DNA from: Linepithema humile
Lineage: Eukaryota > Arthropoda > Insecta > Hymenoptera > Formicidae
DNA: 64,000 nt
NCBI RefSeq assembly: GCF_040581485.1
Contig: NC_090128.1
Location: forward strand, 9,052,001 to 9,116,000
Direction: 5' to 3'
This document shows, piece by piece, positions 22,148 through 35,426 of the stretch. Within the stretch, counting starts at the first letter, position 1. Each line of letters opens with the position of its first letter. Under the pieces are notes generated by a model that worked only from the letters and a program-made list of their open reading frames with translations, had not been told where the DNA came from and did no database searches. The translations under genes were made by a program, and so were the position numbers.

Positions 22148-22462
22148 AAATGCTCGGAGAACACGCGTCGTTCTCGCCAGTACGAGCCAGTCCGAGGAGC
22201 ATTCCACGAGTTCGCCGCGGCCACTTCGGAGTCAAAGGTTCACCGTTATTACAGGCACGCACAAATGAACGAGCCATTTGTCTCCCGGCGATCCTGCGAT
22301 AGGTACATATCGTGCCCTCTTTTAACAACGCGGCCATCAGTCCTCGAGCCATGACTTCCGAAATATCCTAATTAGGACGCAGGTGCGCCGTAATAATCGC
22401 GAATTACACGCCGACGATTCTTTGTGTGGTCGCGTGCGAATCTTTTTTTTTTCCGTATTGCC

Positions 22463-22678
22463 ATGTCGGATTTAAATATCTTATCGAGAAATCTTATCAA
22501 GCTTGCCGGAGAGAAATCTTATCAAGTTGATTTACTGTTAGCCGCCTCTTCGGATATTTTTCCCAAACAAACGCTAGTCATCCTCGACGATCTTAATGGA
22601 CAATTCATCGCAAGGGTATGTCTCGAGGATGATCTCTGGGAAAGCGTCATCCTCTCCGCATTCTGCGGAAACGCATAG
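22463..22678 (+). CDS. Coding-like small frame with internal donor, unknown protein
   Basis: ATG at 22,463 follows a T-rich stretch and opens 71 codons beginning MSDLNILSRNLIKLAGEK. The composition looks like a soluble protein, with few repeats. A donor-like AGG|GTATGT sits at 22,615/22,616 in phase 0, so a 51-codon first exon (to 22,615) is an alternative to the full frame ending in TAG. ATCTTATC is repeated within it. There is no family match and no clear promoter. Only composition supports it. Confidence 0.13.
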   Translation: MSDLNILSRNLIKLAGEKSYQVDLLLAASSDIFPKQTLVILDDLNGQFIARVCLEDDLWESVILSAFCGNA

Positions 22679-22679
22679 C

Positions 22680-25600
22680 GAATGAATAATAATCACGTTG
22701 GTTTGTATGTCAGTGACGGTGACTCACGTGTTGACTTCACGATGACGAGACAATATTTAGAGACGAGTGCGTAGGTACGTGTCTAATTACGGCACGTGCT
22801 GTAATCATAAAAAGTAAACAAGGATTTTGCACGTTTTTTTAACATACCTCGTGTATTCCTGCAAATATGTAAGTAACTCACGCGCTAAACGCAATAAGGC
22901 CTGATGTGTAAAATTATTTTCTTCTTTCTATTCTTATACATTACAATCTTTTATGTTTATTGATGTGACAAACTTGATTTGACAAACATTTAGCATTTTC
23001 AACGGCACTCAGTAATATTGTGCGAGATATACAAACCGCGCTTAGAATGTTCAGAGTGCCTTATTTCACCGTTGAATTTCGAAGAATGAGAAATATTCAA
23101 ATTGGGTGACGCGTCGGTGATTCACGATGACTTTACGATCGGCGGCAACAACGTTCTTGTGTTAAATAATATGTTGGTTTTACTGCGAAGGCGTTCACGC
23201 CTACTGGACAAATTTATAACATTTCGCGAATGAGCGGGTGCAAATGGACGGGAAGCGAGACGGTGTCTTTTTTTTTTTCCCGCACTCAAAGGTGTATTGA
23301 GGGTTATACGTGCGTTACACGCGAGTCATCGTAACACTAGGTGATTCTGCGCTGCGTGTGACGTTGCATAATACGCCCAGCTATTTATGCGGATCGGGAT
23401 TTGCGCGTTACATAAATAGATTGCCGAGTACTCGAGGTTTTTCTTTTCGCGCATACCAGACTATTGTCTGGCCGCACGACCGCTTGGCTATTTTTAAACG
23501 AGAAGCAAAATGTGACAATTAGAGAAAATTTATTTCTACATTGTCTTTAGCTAGAATTATTGTATCACTGTTGTATCATAATTACGATATATTTCCGAAT
23601 ATTGAAAAAAAAAAATTTATTATTCCTGCAATTTAACCATTAGCATTTTTAACAGAAATTTTTTAGCGTAAAACATCCTTTGATATTTCACATAGTTAAT
23701 TAAATGTATTAAGAAAGCTCAGTTTCAATGTTATCCCTTAAAGTTGCTTTTAACAGCAACAGCAACTAAGCATTTATTAGACTCCCTTGGATACAAGTGC
23801 AAAGTTCCATTAAAATTAGAGTTTCTCAATTGGTGTACTTTCCCCCTGTGTGTAATTTCTCGGAATCTCGCTAAATGACTGCGGTAAATTTTGCTTTATA
23901 TATAAATATGTTATTCTTATTTTATATTAAATTTATTAATAATTCGTGAAAACACGGAAAGGTACTTTTAGACGGTTGGCGTGCGTTAAGAATCGACCGA
24001 AAATAATATCGCGGCGAAATGTAGTTATTTTTGTAGTTTACACGATTCAATAATAGCAGTAGTCACGCGAATGTTATTCGACGGGAATGAAATAATGCAA
24101 ACGTAATATTTCGTAATATTTCGCGTTCTTAATATAAACCCTTTTGTGTTTTAAAATCTATCCAAAGCCATCATCCATCTTTCGCAAATCTCAAGCCCAA
24201 ACAACACTGTGCAATCATGCATTGAACTATCTGATGAAATCGTAGTATTTCAAACTTTTGTGCGATACAACCATTCGATTTCGAATTTTAATCCATTCCG
24301 AAGGCAAATAAGTCGCGAAAGATCGATGCCGCGCCGATCGGTTTCGCATGCGCGCGCGATTTTTGCGGTTACCCGCGTCACGCTTCGGCTTGGCGATCCG
24401 GTCGACTGGTCGACGCGATGGAAGAGGTCGCAGTCAATTAGCGGAGGCAGATCTTCGCGCAAGATGCAAGGCCGACGCTCATCTCTTCCACGAAACCGCC
24501 GCCGTGCGCCGCCTGTACCCGCCGCAGTACCCATATTGGATCATTAATCTTGCCGGTTGGTTGCTTGGTAGCGTCGCTGCATCGGTCGGGCCCCGCACGC
24601 AACCCTGCACCCCGGGAAAGTGCATGTTCCGTCGCCACTCATGCGGGACCGCGTGTCGCGCGCCCACGACGGTATCGAGATTTACGATCGCCAAAATCGA
24701 CGAAAGATCCACGACGGGGTGGTTCCGCGCCATCGCCGCTTTGCGGAAATGCATTGTAAGGAAAATACGTTAACCGTCTTTCCAATCGTATAATTTAGCG
24801 TCTTATCTCTATGTCGAACTCGAATTAAAGATTTAAATGTGAGAATTAGGCAAGTATTCTTTCGAATGTGAGCGAGACAGAAAAATATTTAAAACATATT
24901 TGCGAGTAAAATGTGCGGATTTAATTAATTACTTATTTAATAAATGGAGTCAATGTTTTATTTTTTCCTTTACTTTATTTCTCGATCAATAAAAAAATTG
25001 AACAGAAAGCTGCAGACAGGAGAGCGAAATAAAGAACGTTTATTCGGACAGACAGTTATGTTGTACAGTAACTTTTATTATGATGGGCAAATAAAATTTT
25101 GTAAAAAACCCCCTTACAAATTATTATCACTATTCTATAGAGAATAGCTGCGACAACATGTGTGCAAATAAGAAGACTCGAATAACAGGAAACTCCGACT
25201 TATTTATGGATGCGCTAATTCCTGTGGAAACAAACACGGGAGTGACCGTCCCGCGTCTAGACTGTCGTGACAAGTTTCAGGTATCGCACAATATTTGTCG
25301 TCTATACACACAATGACGAAAAAAGCCGGACATCTTAACGCAACGGTGTAATTGGCGAAAACAAGTTGAAAACACTTATTATTCCGAACGAATGTTCTGA
25401 CAAGAAATCGTTAGACGGTGTTAACGCATCCATAGATGGGAATGTATTTTTAAGAACGACGAATGAAAATCTTTCCGTGTAAAATAGATTCTATTTTCAG
25501 ATCATTAGTAATACTAAATATGTTTTTTTCGATTTTACAAAATTTATGATAGAAATCTAGTTTAATGGCTCCGAGCAGATTGGAGTGAATGATTTTATTA

Positions 25601-26400
25601 TTTTTCAGAGATTTTGTAATAAGATTTAAGATTCAATAAATATCTATATATATCTAAGCTATTAAACACAAAAGAACGAAGACTAAAAAAAATGTTTCGC
25701 CATAAATTAAAATGAACATTAAACGCATAATTGCGAAGGCAACTCAGAACTAGGTCGCAATATAAATTTTATTTTAACAATAAGGTTCAAAAGGCAATAA
25801 AACGGGCAATTATTCGCTTGAACAACAGCGATTTAGCTTTGATTTGCCTCTGACCCGGTTTTTTATTTTTTGTACACGTGCCGTTTGGATATTTTTGGAT
25901 TTTTATTGCAAAGTAATATTTTTTTCTAATATTACATGTACATAACAAATACATAGGGACGATACTAAAAAAAAAAAATATATCCGTAATGCGAACGTTG
26001 CTTTTCAACAGATATTTAAGAGTATCTAGATATTCATGCTGCATCGTTTCTATTCCGAGCTCTTGTAATCGCCTTTATTCTCATTCCGCGGCACTCATAC
26101 GTCGCGGGTCAAGGGGACGCGCCCCAATCCCGGAACGAGTGGAGGCGCGAGGTTCGACTTCCGGCTCAAATAAAGCCGTCTACGGCTCGCGAGGGTCGGC
26201 GCGAGCAGAGGCCGCATTTAGATACGCCGTTGTAAACAGCCGCGGCGTATATTTAGAGGGCCGCTAAATCCCGCTTATTGACTACGACGGCGCACATTTT
26301 AAGACTCCTTGTTTACGAAGTTAGTGACGACTCGTCGTCGTTCGCGTGCGCGTTTACACCAGTCTCTCGCTGGTCGTCTCGCGACGACGTGACCATCCTT
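22680..26400. other. No recognised gene; largely AT-rich
   Basis: AT-rich blocks at 22,800-23,000, 23,520-24,250 and 24,780-26,050 surround GC-richer DNA at 24,340-24,760. The GC-richer part has frames on both strands: a 141-codon + frame (24,348-24,773) and a 91-codon - frame. Nothing there is recognisable. A TTTTCAG acceptor-like site at about 25,500 has no exon behind it. Confidence 0.55.
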
Positions 26401-26634
26401 CACAATGTCTCTCCCTGACTCTTCCCAATATTCTGGAATCCTAAATAAGCGGCGATCGCGTGGAACGCGAACGCCCGGGAGGTCCCGCGGCCCGCCGCGT
26501 CCGGTCTCGAGTTCGAGTTTCGAGAACGAGATACGACGCGGTTGACAAAAAGAGGGCGGTGAGCGTGCGAACCGACGCGGCGAAAGTGAATTCCGTCTCG
26601 GGTTCGACTTTCAAAAGAGCGACACACGACTCAC

Positions 26635-26890
26635 CTTGTGTCTCACGCGCGCGCGCGCGCGCGTGCATGCCTTGCGTTTTGCGCGATTTATTGCGCGGCA
26701 TTGTCGAAAGAAATCGGCCCCGGGGCATCTCAAGACCGCGTCCGGTGCCGCGTCGATCAAACGTCTTCGATACTGCGTCGCTCTTTTTTTCCGTTTCTCT
26801 TTTTTTTTTTTTTTTTTTTTCCAATAGCGACGTCGATTGCAGAATAGAAAGGCTATTAGAGACTGCCTCTGGTAGTATAGATTGGTCCAT
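26635..26890 (-). CDS. Candidate minus-strand first coding exon with strong donor, unknown protein
   Basis: On the - strand an ATG (26,888-26,890) opens about 85 codons beginning MDQSILPEAVSNSLSILQS. The frame then crosses a Lys run made by the T21 tract and an Ala-Arg run made by a GC repeat. It reaches ACACAAG|GTGAGTCG, an excellent donor occupying 26,629-26,634, leaving phase 1. The frame also stays open past the donor. The first 25 residues look protein-like; the rest is low complexity. It may be a real first exon, or a chance donor in a low-complexity frame. Confidence 0.17.
26645..26664 (+). repeat. (CG)n dinucleotide run
   Basis: An alternating CG run of about 20 bases, a potential Z-DNA former. 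Confidence 0.9.
26800..26820 (+). repeat. T21 homopolymer
   Basis: An uninterrupted run of about 21 T. The true length may vary. Confidence 0.95.
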
Positions 26891-27600
26891 CGCAGTCAGA
26901 TTCGTATCTATCGCGCTTGCAGCGACTCGTTACCCTCGAAATTCTAACGGTACCTGTCCATCACCGCGTGATCGTTCTCCGTGTGATATACGTTAATCTT
27001 AGAGTATCTCCAAGGAGAAGCGGATCTACGTGAAGTCCGTGCTATTAAAAATAGTATCCGAGCTATTTGAGCAACGGAAATCGTACACACAATTGCGTAT
27101 ATAATGCTACGTTATTCACAATTAAATTATAAAAGGTACTAGATTTGAGAAATAAATAATCATACGATAAATTTGTGGAGCTAATAAAGCTACGGGGAAT
27201 GTAAAATAATTTGGAATAATATATTTATCAGCGATATAAAAGATGTATTATACGATGCGGTGTACAGGATGATCCGCAGCAATTCCTTTGGATGGAGATA
27301 AATAAAGCCAGCTTACCGCAACCTTATGTGTTAGATGCAGAATAAATCCTATGCGCGCTGCGGAGTGGCTGCAAAGCGAATCTCGGTGAATATATCTTCC
27401 CGGCTAGCGACAGAAACTCTCGCGAGAATTCCTGCGCCCGTAATAAATTCGCGAGCGTAATGATACCGTTTGGCGGGTTTTTACGCAATTTAGAAAGCAC
27501 ACCGACCGGCGTAAATCGACGAGCCGTTAGATCAGCGGATGACAAAGGGGATCTATGCTCCGAGGGAAATCTAATATTTCTAATTTATGGAGCCAATTAC

Positions 27601-27619
27601 GGGGGCAGGGGGGGGGGGA
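27601..27619 (+). repeat. G-rich run (G5-CA-G11)
   Basis: GGGGGCA followed by 11 G. Confidence 0.9.
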
Positions 27620-28806
27620 GTCAGCGCGCGATGATGTCATAGCCATTATTAGTGGTGCAATTCCGCGGAATGTCGGCCGTTAAGTTATGAAACTCCAGAA
27701 ATCTATTCGCCGCCGCGCGCGCGCTCCGCGCTGTATATGGTACACTTTCTTCTCTAAGCGAGATAAATATCTCGTGCGTAATTGCAGCGCCGGACTCTAA
27801 AATGCGCGACCGGTGCGAGTGATAATTTCACGATAACTGGATTTCACGAGCCCCACTGTCGGTGGCCGGCACAAATTCAATTGAAATAAGAGATTACGCG
27901 CGATCCGTAAATAATTGAAACATTTTCTTCTAATTTTATCCAGCAATTCCTACGCTTATACTTTAACAGTTAATTTCTCCAGAGATATTTCTTAAAATAA
28001 AAATACAAATTGTATAATTGGTAGAATATTTGGTGTTTTTTATTTTATCGCGATAACGAATTTTACAACTTTTATAATACGCTTTGCAAACATTGATAAC
28101 GGATCTTTTGAATCTCTTATCTGTGCGAATTCATTTGCATACGTCATTGCGAGTATAGTAGACACAGTTTCATTTGGAGCTATTGGACCGGAAAGAGTTA
28201 ATAACGTGAACATGAAATGTACGGGCAGGTGGCTTTTAATCCCGCGACTTTATAAGCGGAATGTCGACGGCGAGAGGCGGCGAGATAAGTAAAGATAGAC
28301 CCACCGCGTAGCGCAGCTCGAAAGCGCGGAAAAGCGATTAAGGCGGTTGCGGGCGAGCTATCGGTCGATCGGCTATAATTCACGAAACTTTATTTTGAGA
28401 GTCTCGATCCCGAGGGAAACGACGCGTGCCTCGCGTGAGGAACTCAGACAGATTCTCGATGTTGTTCCGCGGTGGAAAAGTCGGCGCGCTTCGGAGGAAG
28501 CTTAAAAACGGGCCGAAATACTATGTATTCCGGCTGACCTAAATCTCGAAGGTGCCGCTCGACCCCTACTCGTGGCGTTTCTCGGCCGCCGTGCGCTATC
28601 GATTATTCACACAAATATTCCGCTCAGCTCCATGAAAATCCCCCCGGAGAGTTTTCCTGTAACTCCGAAACACGAAAGACATTACAATCCGGTCGGTCGC
28701 TCGCCGTGAAAAGTGATCCAAGCCACTCACGTTCGCCCGGAGTGACCTAGATCTTCGTATCGTGAAAATACGCTTCTAATATCCGAGGATAATGGAGCTT
28801 ATGGCC

Positions 28807-28852
28807 GAGAGAGAGAGAGAGGGAGAGAGAGAAAGAAAGAAAGAGAGAGAGA
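28807..28852 (+). repeat. Compound GA/GAAA microsatellite
   Basis: GA units, then GAAA units, then GA units. Confidence 0.95.
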
Positions 28853-29141
28853 ACCGCCTGGATCCTGCCAGCCGTGTCTTAATCCTTAATATTTCTGCTC
28901 AACGGCGTGCAATAGCCAAATAACCATGCAACGGTCGCAAATTTTCCGTCAAATTTTTCGACGTATCTTTAGCCGGGATAAAATATTTTGCGTTAACTCT
29001 CAGTGTTTTTATTTTTCGACGAAGAAGGAGGGGAAAATTCTTCCGAGACTCGATAGTGATCGATACGATGATGTAACGAGATCGTAAAGGATCACATTCT
29101 CTCTCATGCGCTGTAATTGCATCAACGCGTATAAAATACTC

Positions 29142-29154
29142 TTTTTTTTTTTTT
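29142..29154 (+). repeat. T13 homopolymer
   Basis: An uninterrupted T run. Confidence 0.9.
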
Positions 29155-29579
29155 GCGCGAGCAAGAGCGCGACTTGAACTGAATGAAATCGAGGGGGTTT
29201 ATAATACGGCGCATGAAAAATCATATATGCTTACGAGCACGGCGGATCGGTTCGTAAACCAGGATTTATCGGAAAACATTTTGAAATAAAAATATTTGAA
29301 AATTCGTGTGGTCAAAAAATGGGACACATGTCAATCAGTCAGTTGAAATTTTGTTGGACGTTATTGTGAAGAACAAGAGATGGTTATTTTAAAATGGATA
29401 TTGTATTTTCATTTAGATCTCGACAGTGTGGCCAAATATTAATATCTCGCTGTAATAAAATAAAACTAAAAATAATACGTTATATTACACACAAGCAACG
29501 TTATAATTATTTTAATCACAAATGAAGTTTATTATAAAATTATTAGACACATATATGTTTCAGAAAGGAAAAGTACTTT

Positions 29580-29645
29580 TATTCACTGATTCATTTATCC
29601 ATTCATTCATTTATTTAATCATTTATTTATTTGTTCATTTATTTA
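29580..29645 (+). repeat. ATTC/ATTT tetranucleotide tract
   Basis: About 16 units of CATT/TATT with substitutions, continuing as pyrimidine-rich sequence into a possible splice acceptor at 29,672. Confidence 0.85.
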
Positions 29646-29672
29646 CGATTGCGAATTTATATTGATTTCCAG

Positions 29673-29783
29673 AAAATAAAAAGACCGTGCAGTTGAGTGC
29701 CAGCCTATCGTTTATTCACATAAATCATCAGACATCTTCTATCATCGGTAGTGAGATAAATCATCCAAATTAGCAGAGCATCG
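29673..29783 (+). other. Candidate non-coding exon
   Basis: Bases 29,673-29,783 (111 bases) lie between TTTATATTGATTTCCAG and a GTAAGTGCG donor (29,784-29,789). All three frames contain a stop, so it would be a UTR exon or part of a non-coding RNA. Both borders are good individually, and the pairing at a typical exon length is the argument. It could be another 5' exon of a + strand gene. Confidence 0.22.
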
Positions 29784-29789
29784 GTAAGT

Positions 29790-32700
29790 GCGTGTTGACA
29801 CGAAACATTTAAAAATCGAAAGAGAAGTCGCAATACATTCCGATACGAAAGTGATTACCTACTTTCAACAATTATTCCGTCTAGAAAGAGAAACGATCGC
29901 GGCTGTTCTGCCGCGACTGCCGGCTGATTGATATTCGGCTCTGTAATTCGCGCGGGGATAGTCGCGGCGGCGCGCCGCCTTTGCAGAAATCCGGAGAACC
30001 TTGCCGCGCTCTTACCGCGAGTCGCGCAAGGCCGTTTCAACGGTGGTATTCGGGCCAGCCGTTTCTCTAGAAAGGAGCACGCCGCTTACGCGGCCGCGAC
30101 ACGGCTCGCACGCAGAAAACAAAAACATTTCTCCGCCGCCTTGCGCGCGCGCTTGCCCGCGTCTCTCGCTTTGGAGAACGGAGATCCTGGCCGTGGACCA
30201 ATAGACGCGCGTCCTTGATGAACGGATCCTCGAGTCACGTGGATTCTATATAGAGCGCCGTAGTATATTATTCACCGTAGAGACAAGCGCGACCACGTCG
30301 GCAAATTTTGCAACAATATGCAGGCTAAACAAGGCATTTGAGAAATTCGCAGTCCAAGTATGAACGCCCACGTTCGCCGTCGCGGCGAATTATTAGCATA
30401 TTTAACGAAATACGTTACGTAAGGAGATATATTACCCATACTTGCAGGAGAAATCCCCGATCCGGTCTACCGGGGTCTCGGCGAGCCGAGCCGGACCGCG
30501 CGCGCGAGTCGGTTCTCTCCGGCGGGCACGACACACGCGCGTGCTAACGTAGTCAAAGGCCATTGTGCCACTCCAGGATTCCGGCGTGAGTCACACTCGG
30601 TGCCCCCGGACGTGGTTGGTTGTGTGCCCGAAGTAAGTAAAGCGCGCCGAGCGGCGCAATCGCCCGGCTAATCGAGATCGACCGCTGACTCAGAAAGAAA
30701 GCTCGCCGGCTGAGATATGAGAGGTTGTCTTTAAAACGCGTTGCCTAAAGCGGGTTTTAGTCTCAACGAGCACGTATACGCAATCCGCGGGGTCACCGAA
30801 TCCTTGTCCCGTAACTCGAGGGACACTTCGGGCAGGAGGGGGCTCTCGATCGCCGTAGATGGCCGTCGCTGTCAAAACTCGTCCCTCGACTTTTGACGGA
30901 TCTTCCCTTATAAATCAAACATCGGCCGATGTTGACGTTGACGACACACGTGAGAATGTACACTTCGCGAAGGTACGGCAGGAGATAAAGATCGTCGGGC
31001 GTCGAAAGGAGTGTGTCCACCTCGTGGGAACCGCTCAAAGTTGCGTTCCGAACACTTGTGCGAATCACTTTTACAGTCTCGTTGGTTAACATCAATCGGG
31101 TCCTGCGTATCTCTCTCCCTGTCTCTTACGTTATATAAACAAACTTCTCTTATATAAGCTCAGCTCGACTCGACTGCAATGAGCGAAACAGAAAGCAATT
31201 TTCGACTTTTTAATGCATTACGTCGCGTCGATACAAGATTTTTTCAACAGCCTGTCTCTTTTCTTTCTTCCTTCTCGCCTGCAGACGTTTCGCGACGAGG
31301 AAAGTATCTCCTCGCTCGAGTATCAGGAAATCACTGGCGGGAGAAGAAATGAGCCGCGTGATTTCGCGAACTGCTCGATTCTCCGGAGGCACTAAAAACT
31401 TAAGAGCCTCGTTTGGCAGGCCGAACACTCTTCGGCTCTCGTATGTGCTCTCCCGCCTCGTGAAAAGGCGAAGAAACCGAAAATTGTTGCAGCGCCGCGT
31501 TGCAGTTTTGCTCGCTTCGTTAAGATCGTCGTGCGGATCTCTTGCTTTCGCGGCACGGCGTTATCCGGCTATCCGAGGCATTTCCGGTTCTTGCCGCGCG
31601 TATCCGTCGATATCGGTTAGGCGAGAAGCACGTACGAGCGCGCACGCAGACAAGTGAAGGCGCACCGGCGTCGACCATTAGCATATCCTGGTTCTCAGCG
31701 AGCCGATCATTTCGATCGGCAATAAAGTACCCCGCCGGCGAGTTACGCAAAGATTATGCATTGTGAACACTGTTGCATCGCGTATACGCGCTAGCGCGCT
31801 TACGCGCACGTAAGTTTATGTACGTATTCCGGAGGCGGACTCGGCGTTGGAATAACCGTGAAGGCGAGCAGCGCGAAAGACGTACACGCACCGTTGCGGA
31901 TCACATACGACGTAGCCGAACGGAATTCCGCCGCCTTCGGAATCCTGGAGTACTCGTCTCTTTCTCTCTCTCTCCCTCCTTTTTTTCTCGCGCTGTCTTT
32001 CTTCGCGTTTTCTTCTTAACGTAGAAACCGTTTGCTTGTCTTCCGGCAAAAATGCAACTCGCGCTGTACCTCGAAGCGATATCAAAAAGGGGGATTGAAA
32101 GTTGTCTATTTTGATATAAAGCGATATCTAGAAATTTCTTAACGAATATAAGATCGACCTGCTTTTTCTTCACGAACATTTATTCGCGACGATCGATCAT
32201 CAATCTTAATTTTTTCTCTCAACGAAAAAAAGTAAATTTCTAAGCTGTACCTCGAAAAAATTTTCGGAATCACGCGCTACTCTCATTATCGCGAAAATTT
32301 GCCAGACGATGCAAAGGGACGATGCAGGTCCGATACTCGATAAGAACCGATGGCAGGGAGGGTGGAAGGGGGGGGTCTTGCATGCCTTACGCCTCTGCGT
32401 TAAGGGCGGCTGGCGGCTGCAAGCGTGCTAAGAATACCGACGACGAGAGAAACGGTCGGGAAGAATGTAAAAGACAATGGAATGTGTCGCGTCGCGCATG
32501 CGTGGCTTCGTGGAATGCGGCCCCGTAACGGCACATCCGTTAGCCACGGCGTCTGCCACGAAACGCGGGGCCTTATTGCGCGCAATCGCCTCTCTCGCCG
32601 TTCGTGCATCGAGAGGGGCTTTTCGCGCAACGCCAACCGTCGCCGCCGCCGCTCGATCTGTTTGCTGTTTCCTCTCAGACGATTGAGAGTCCTCTCCTAG

Positions 32701-35400
32701 AGTTTATAGCACCTGACCTTATGCACCTGACGATTAAGTCCGACAAGGAGAACGAGCCGCGGTATTGAGATCCTCGAGGAACTTAATTTGAATGTCTTGT
32801 CGCACTGCAATTTTTTTACTAATTTTTGCAAAAGTTTATTATTCAACGTTACATAATTGCGCTCTATTCGAAATCTGTGTCTCAAAATATATGCTACCTG
32901 GTTCACAGGGTCAAACTTAAGTTGCGGTTTTAACACGCAAAACGTGTTATGATAATTATATTTCACACGCGACGTCATTTAAGAGCGTCGCGGAAGCGCG
33001 GATCGAAAACACAATCATTTAACGATCACCAACGAGTCCTGGAATTTCTTTATCGGAGGTTTTTTTTTCTCCACGAATCTCAATATTCCCCCCCGTCTTT
33101 CCGCTGATGTATAAAGTAACCTGTTGAATATTCGCACCGTTACGTCGTGTGCGTTTTGTCAAGTGTTGCCGATACTGCGTGTTGAGTTTTATCAGAGGGG
33201 CATCGCCGCGCCGAGAGAAAGAGAGAAGTTCGCGATACTCTTGAGAAACTTCGCCGCGATAGAGTCCCCGTCGCCGTCGAATTGGCTGGAAGATCAGCAT
33301 CAGGAATGCGAACCCATCATCATTACCGCTCGGCGGATTATCGGTGGGGGCCCGTTTTCGCATCGCGCTTGTTCCAAGTCGCGCGCGAATCACCGGCGAT
33401 CTGAGAGTGTTTTCGTGAAACCTGGCTCTCTCGCGCCGTCTCTCTCCGTCTCTCCTTACTTACTCCACATCGCGAGATGTATACGAATGAGCTCGTTATA
33501 AATTTCTCAACGGCTGGATGGCGTGGCGGCGAGGCCACGCGTCTCGCTCGCGCGACGGGAGGGGTCTCGAGAGCGGTTTTCGGCCGTCGGGGCCATTGAC
33601 GCATCGCGATTTGTAATCGGAATTTCCTGACTGTTTCGCAACGCAACCCCGTCGGCGCTCGACGGAGCTTTTAGCTCCTCGGGCTGGAATTTTCGATAGC
33701 GAGACGCCGGAGGAACTCGATATCGCCAATTTGCCGACTTGACACGCGTCGTATTGCCTTATAGGAAACGGTAAATCAAATCGTATCGGTTTGCGTAATA
33801 ATCGCGCAGAACCGCGTACTTTTACGTCATCGAAATGCGAATTAAAGGCTATTTTTGCCGACATCGATTTTAGTTTAATTAATTATTCGATTCTTCAGAA
33901 GTGCAAATGAAAAAGAGTAAGTTAATCTATAATTATAATTAAAGCCTGACTGATTTATCAAGGGCGATCAAGCGTGCTACATTCCGCATCACAAATGAGT
34001 GTGCGCCAAAACGCGAGAGATCCTAATTATTGATTAGCAATATTGATTCGGATTAGCTCAATGAGATCGTAGTAATTGCAGTTTCACTCGAAGGAAAATG
34101 TCGATGTTAAAATCGAACAACTTATTTGCGTATGTTTCCACTTCGTGATTTTCCGTTGATAGATATCAGCTTTATGAGGGGGCATAAATGTTCTCATAGA
34201 TTTCACGCTTTCACTCTTGTCACGCCAATACTAAGTAGATATTGCCTACATGTCGCGGATCTATAATAAGAAATCATGGTTAAAAGGATACTTGATCTCG
34301 ATATTAGTGGATTAATATCGTGTTACTTGCCTTCCAGTTCGTTTTCAGACTCGAGTGCACTTCATAATTCAGTAATGCAAATCCACGGTGATGAAGCGTT
34401 ACGTATATGTAATTTGCTTGAATAATTAACGCAAAAATTGGAAATTTATAACTTTTCGAATGTACAATTACCGTAGCTACGTGTCACTGTGTCCAATTAT
34501 TTGCCCATTTATTTATCGCTTCGTCAGATGTATGTCGCGTCTTACTGAGAAATGTCTGGCTTATTGAGAAAACACGCGTGATACATACCGGGTATGCTTT
34601 CCCGATGATAACTCATTGATTCGCTTTTGCACAGTAATTCGAACGGTATTCCGTCCCTGACGCATCGGCGGCGATTCTCGGCCACCTCTCTTCTCCCAGT
34701 TCTCGTAAAGTGATCGCAATAACGAAACATTATTGCACGCGGTTCGATTGGGTCGGCGGAGTCGGCAGAACGGGGAACGGCGCGAAGTTCTAACCGTTTC
34801 CTCGAAAAGTGCCGTAAACACGCTAAAATGCGCTCGCGGACTGGCCGCCGCCGACATGTAGTGAATGGTAATGGCTGAACTAACGGTGGAATTCCTCGAA
34901 GTGTACGCCGCCGGCTCGAGATGCGCTGCTTCTCAAACGTGTCGCAAAGTCGCACGGAACGAGGGCCCTTTTCACGAGGGACGGAAAAGGGTGACTTCCC
35001 ACAAAATGACATGCGAGCAACGGACAATCGCGTGTTACTTGAAGCATTTCTTCGGAGATTCCCGCGCCCAGCTAAAATGCACGCTGAAACTTTAGTTCAA
35101 ACACTGTCGAAAAAGTCGACGTATGCGATTTTATACGCTCTTCAGTTTACTAAATTTTTAAAATGTGATAAAATAATTTTATCCAAGATTTTTCAAAGTA
35201 TTCTGTGATGTCGTTTAGCTAGTTAGGAAGTCTTCAATTAAAAACTTGTATGAATTTTTGCGTAGTTGTTTTTGATGAGATTATTTTCTTCATAGAAGAA
35301 ATTATCTTGTTTACGAATTAAAATAAGCAAACTTTACAATACGCTGACTAAATAAAATATTTAAAATTTACACTTTTTTTTAATATTTAGAGACACTTTA
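29790..35400. other. No recognised gene; alternating GC-rich and AT-rich DNA
   Basis: GC-rich, CpG-dense DNA at 29,880-33,800 has many overlapping short frames and donor-like sites (for example GTAAGT at 30,633 and GTGAGT at 30,585), none with a convincing partner. TATATAAG occurs at 31,151 without an initiator at the right distance. Bases 33,850-34,550 and 35,090-35,400 are AT-rich and featureless. Confidence 0.55.
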
Positions 35401-35404
35401 GAAA

Positions 35405-35426
35405 AGAGAGAGAGAGAGAGTGTGTG
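35405..35426 (+). repeat. Compound (GA)n(TG)n microsatellite
   Basis: Eight GA units followed by three TG units. Confidence 0.9.

Larger units (their letters stand above)
26900..29570. other. No recognised gene
   Basis: The DNA is mixed in composition. A good polypyrimidine acceptor ends at about 27,943 (TCTAATTTTATCCAG), but every frame after it closes within about 20 codons and no donor follows. Confidence 0.55.

Noticed and set aside
26090..26175. GAGGTTCGACTTCC as a tRNA B box
   Set aside because: Spacing in the box is wrong, and no cloverleaf arms or A box are found at the right distance.
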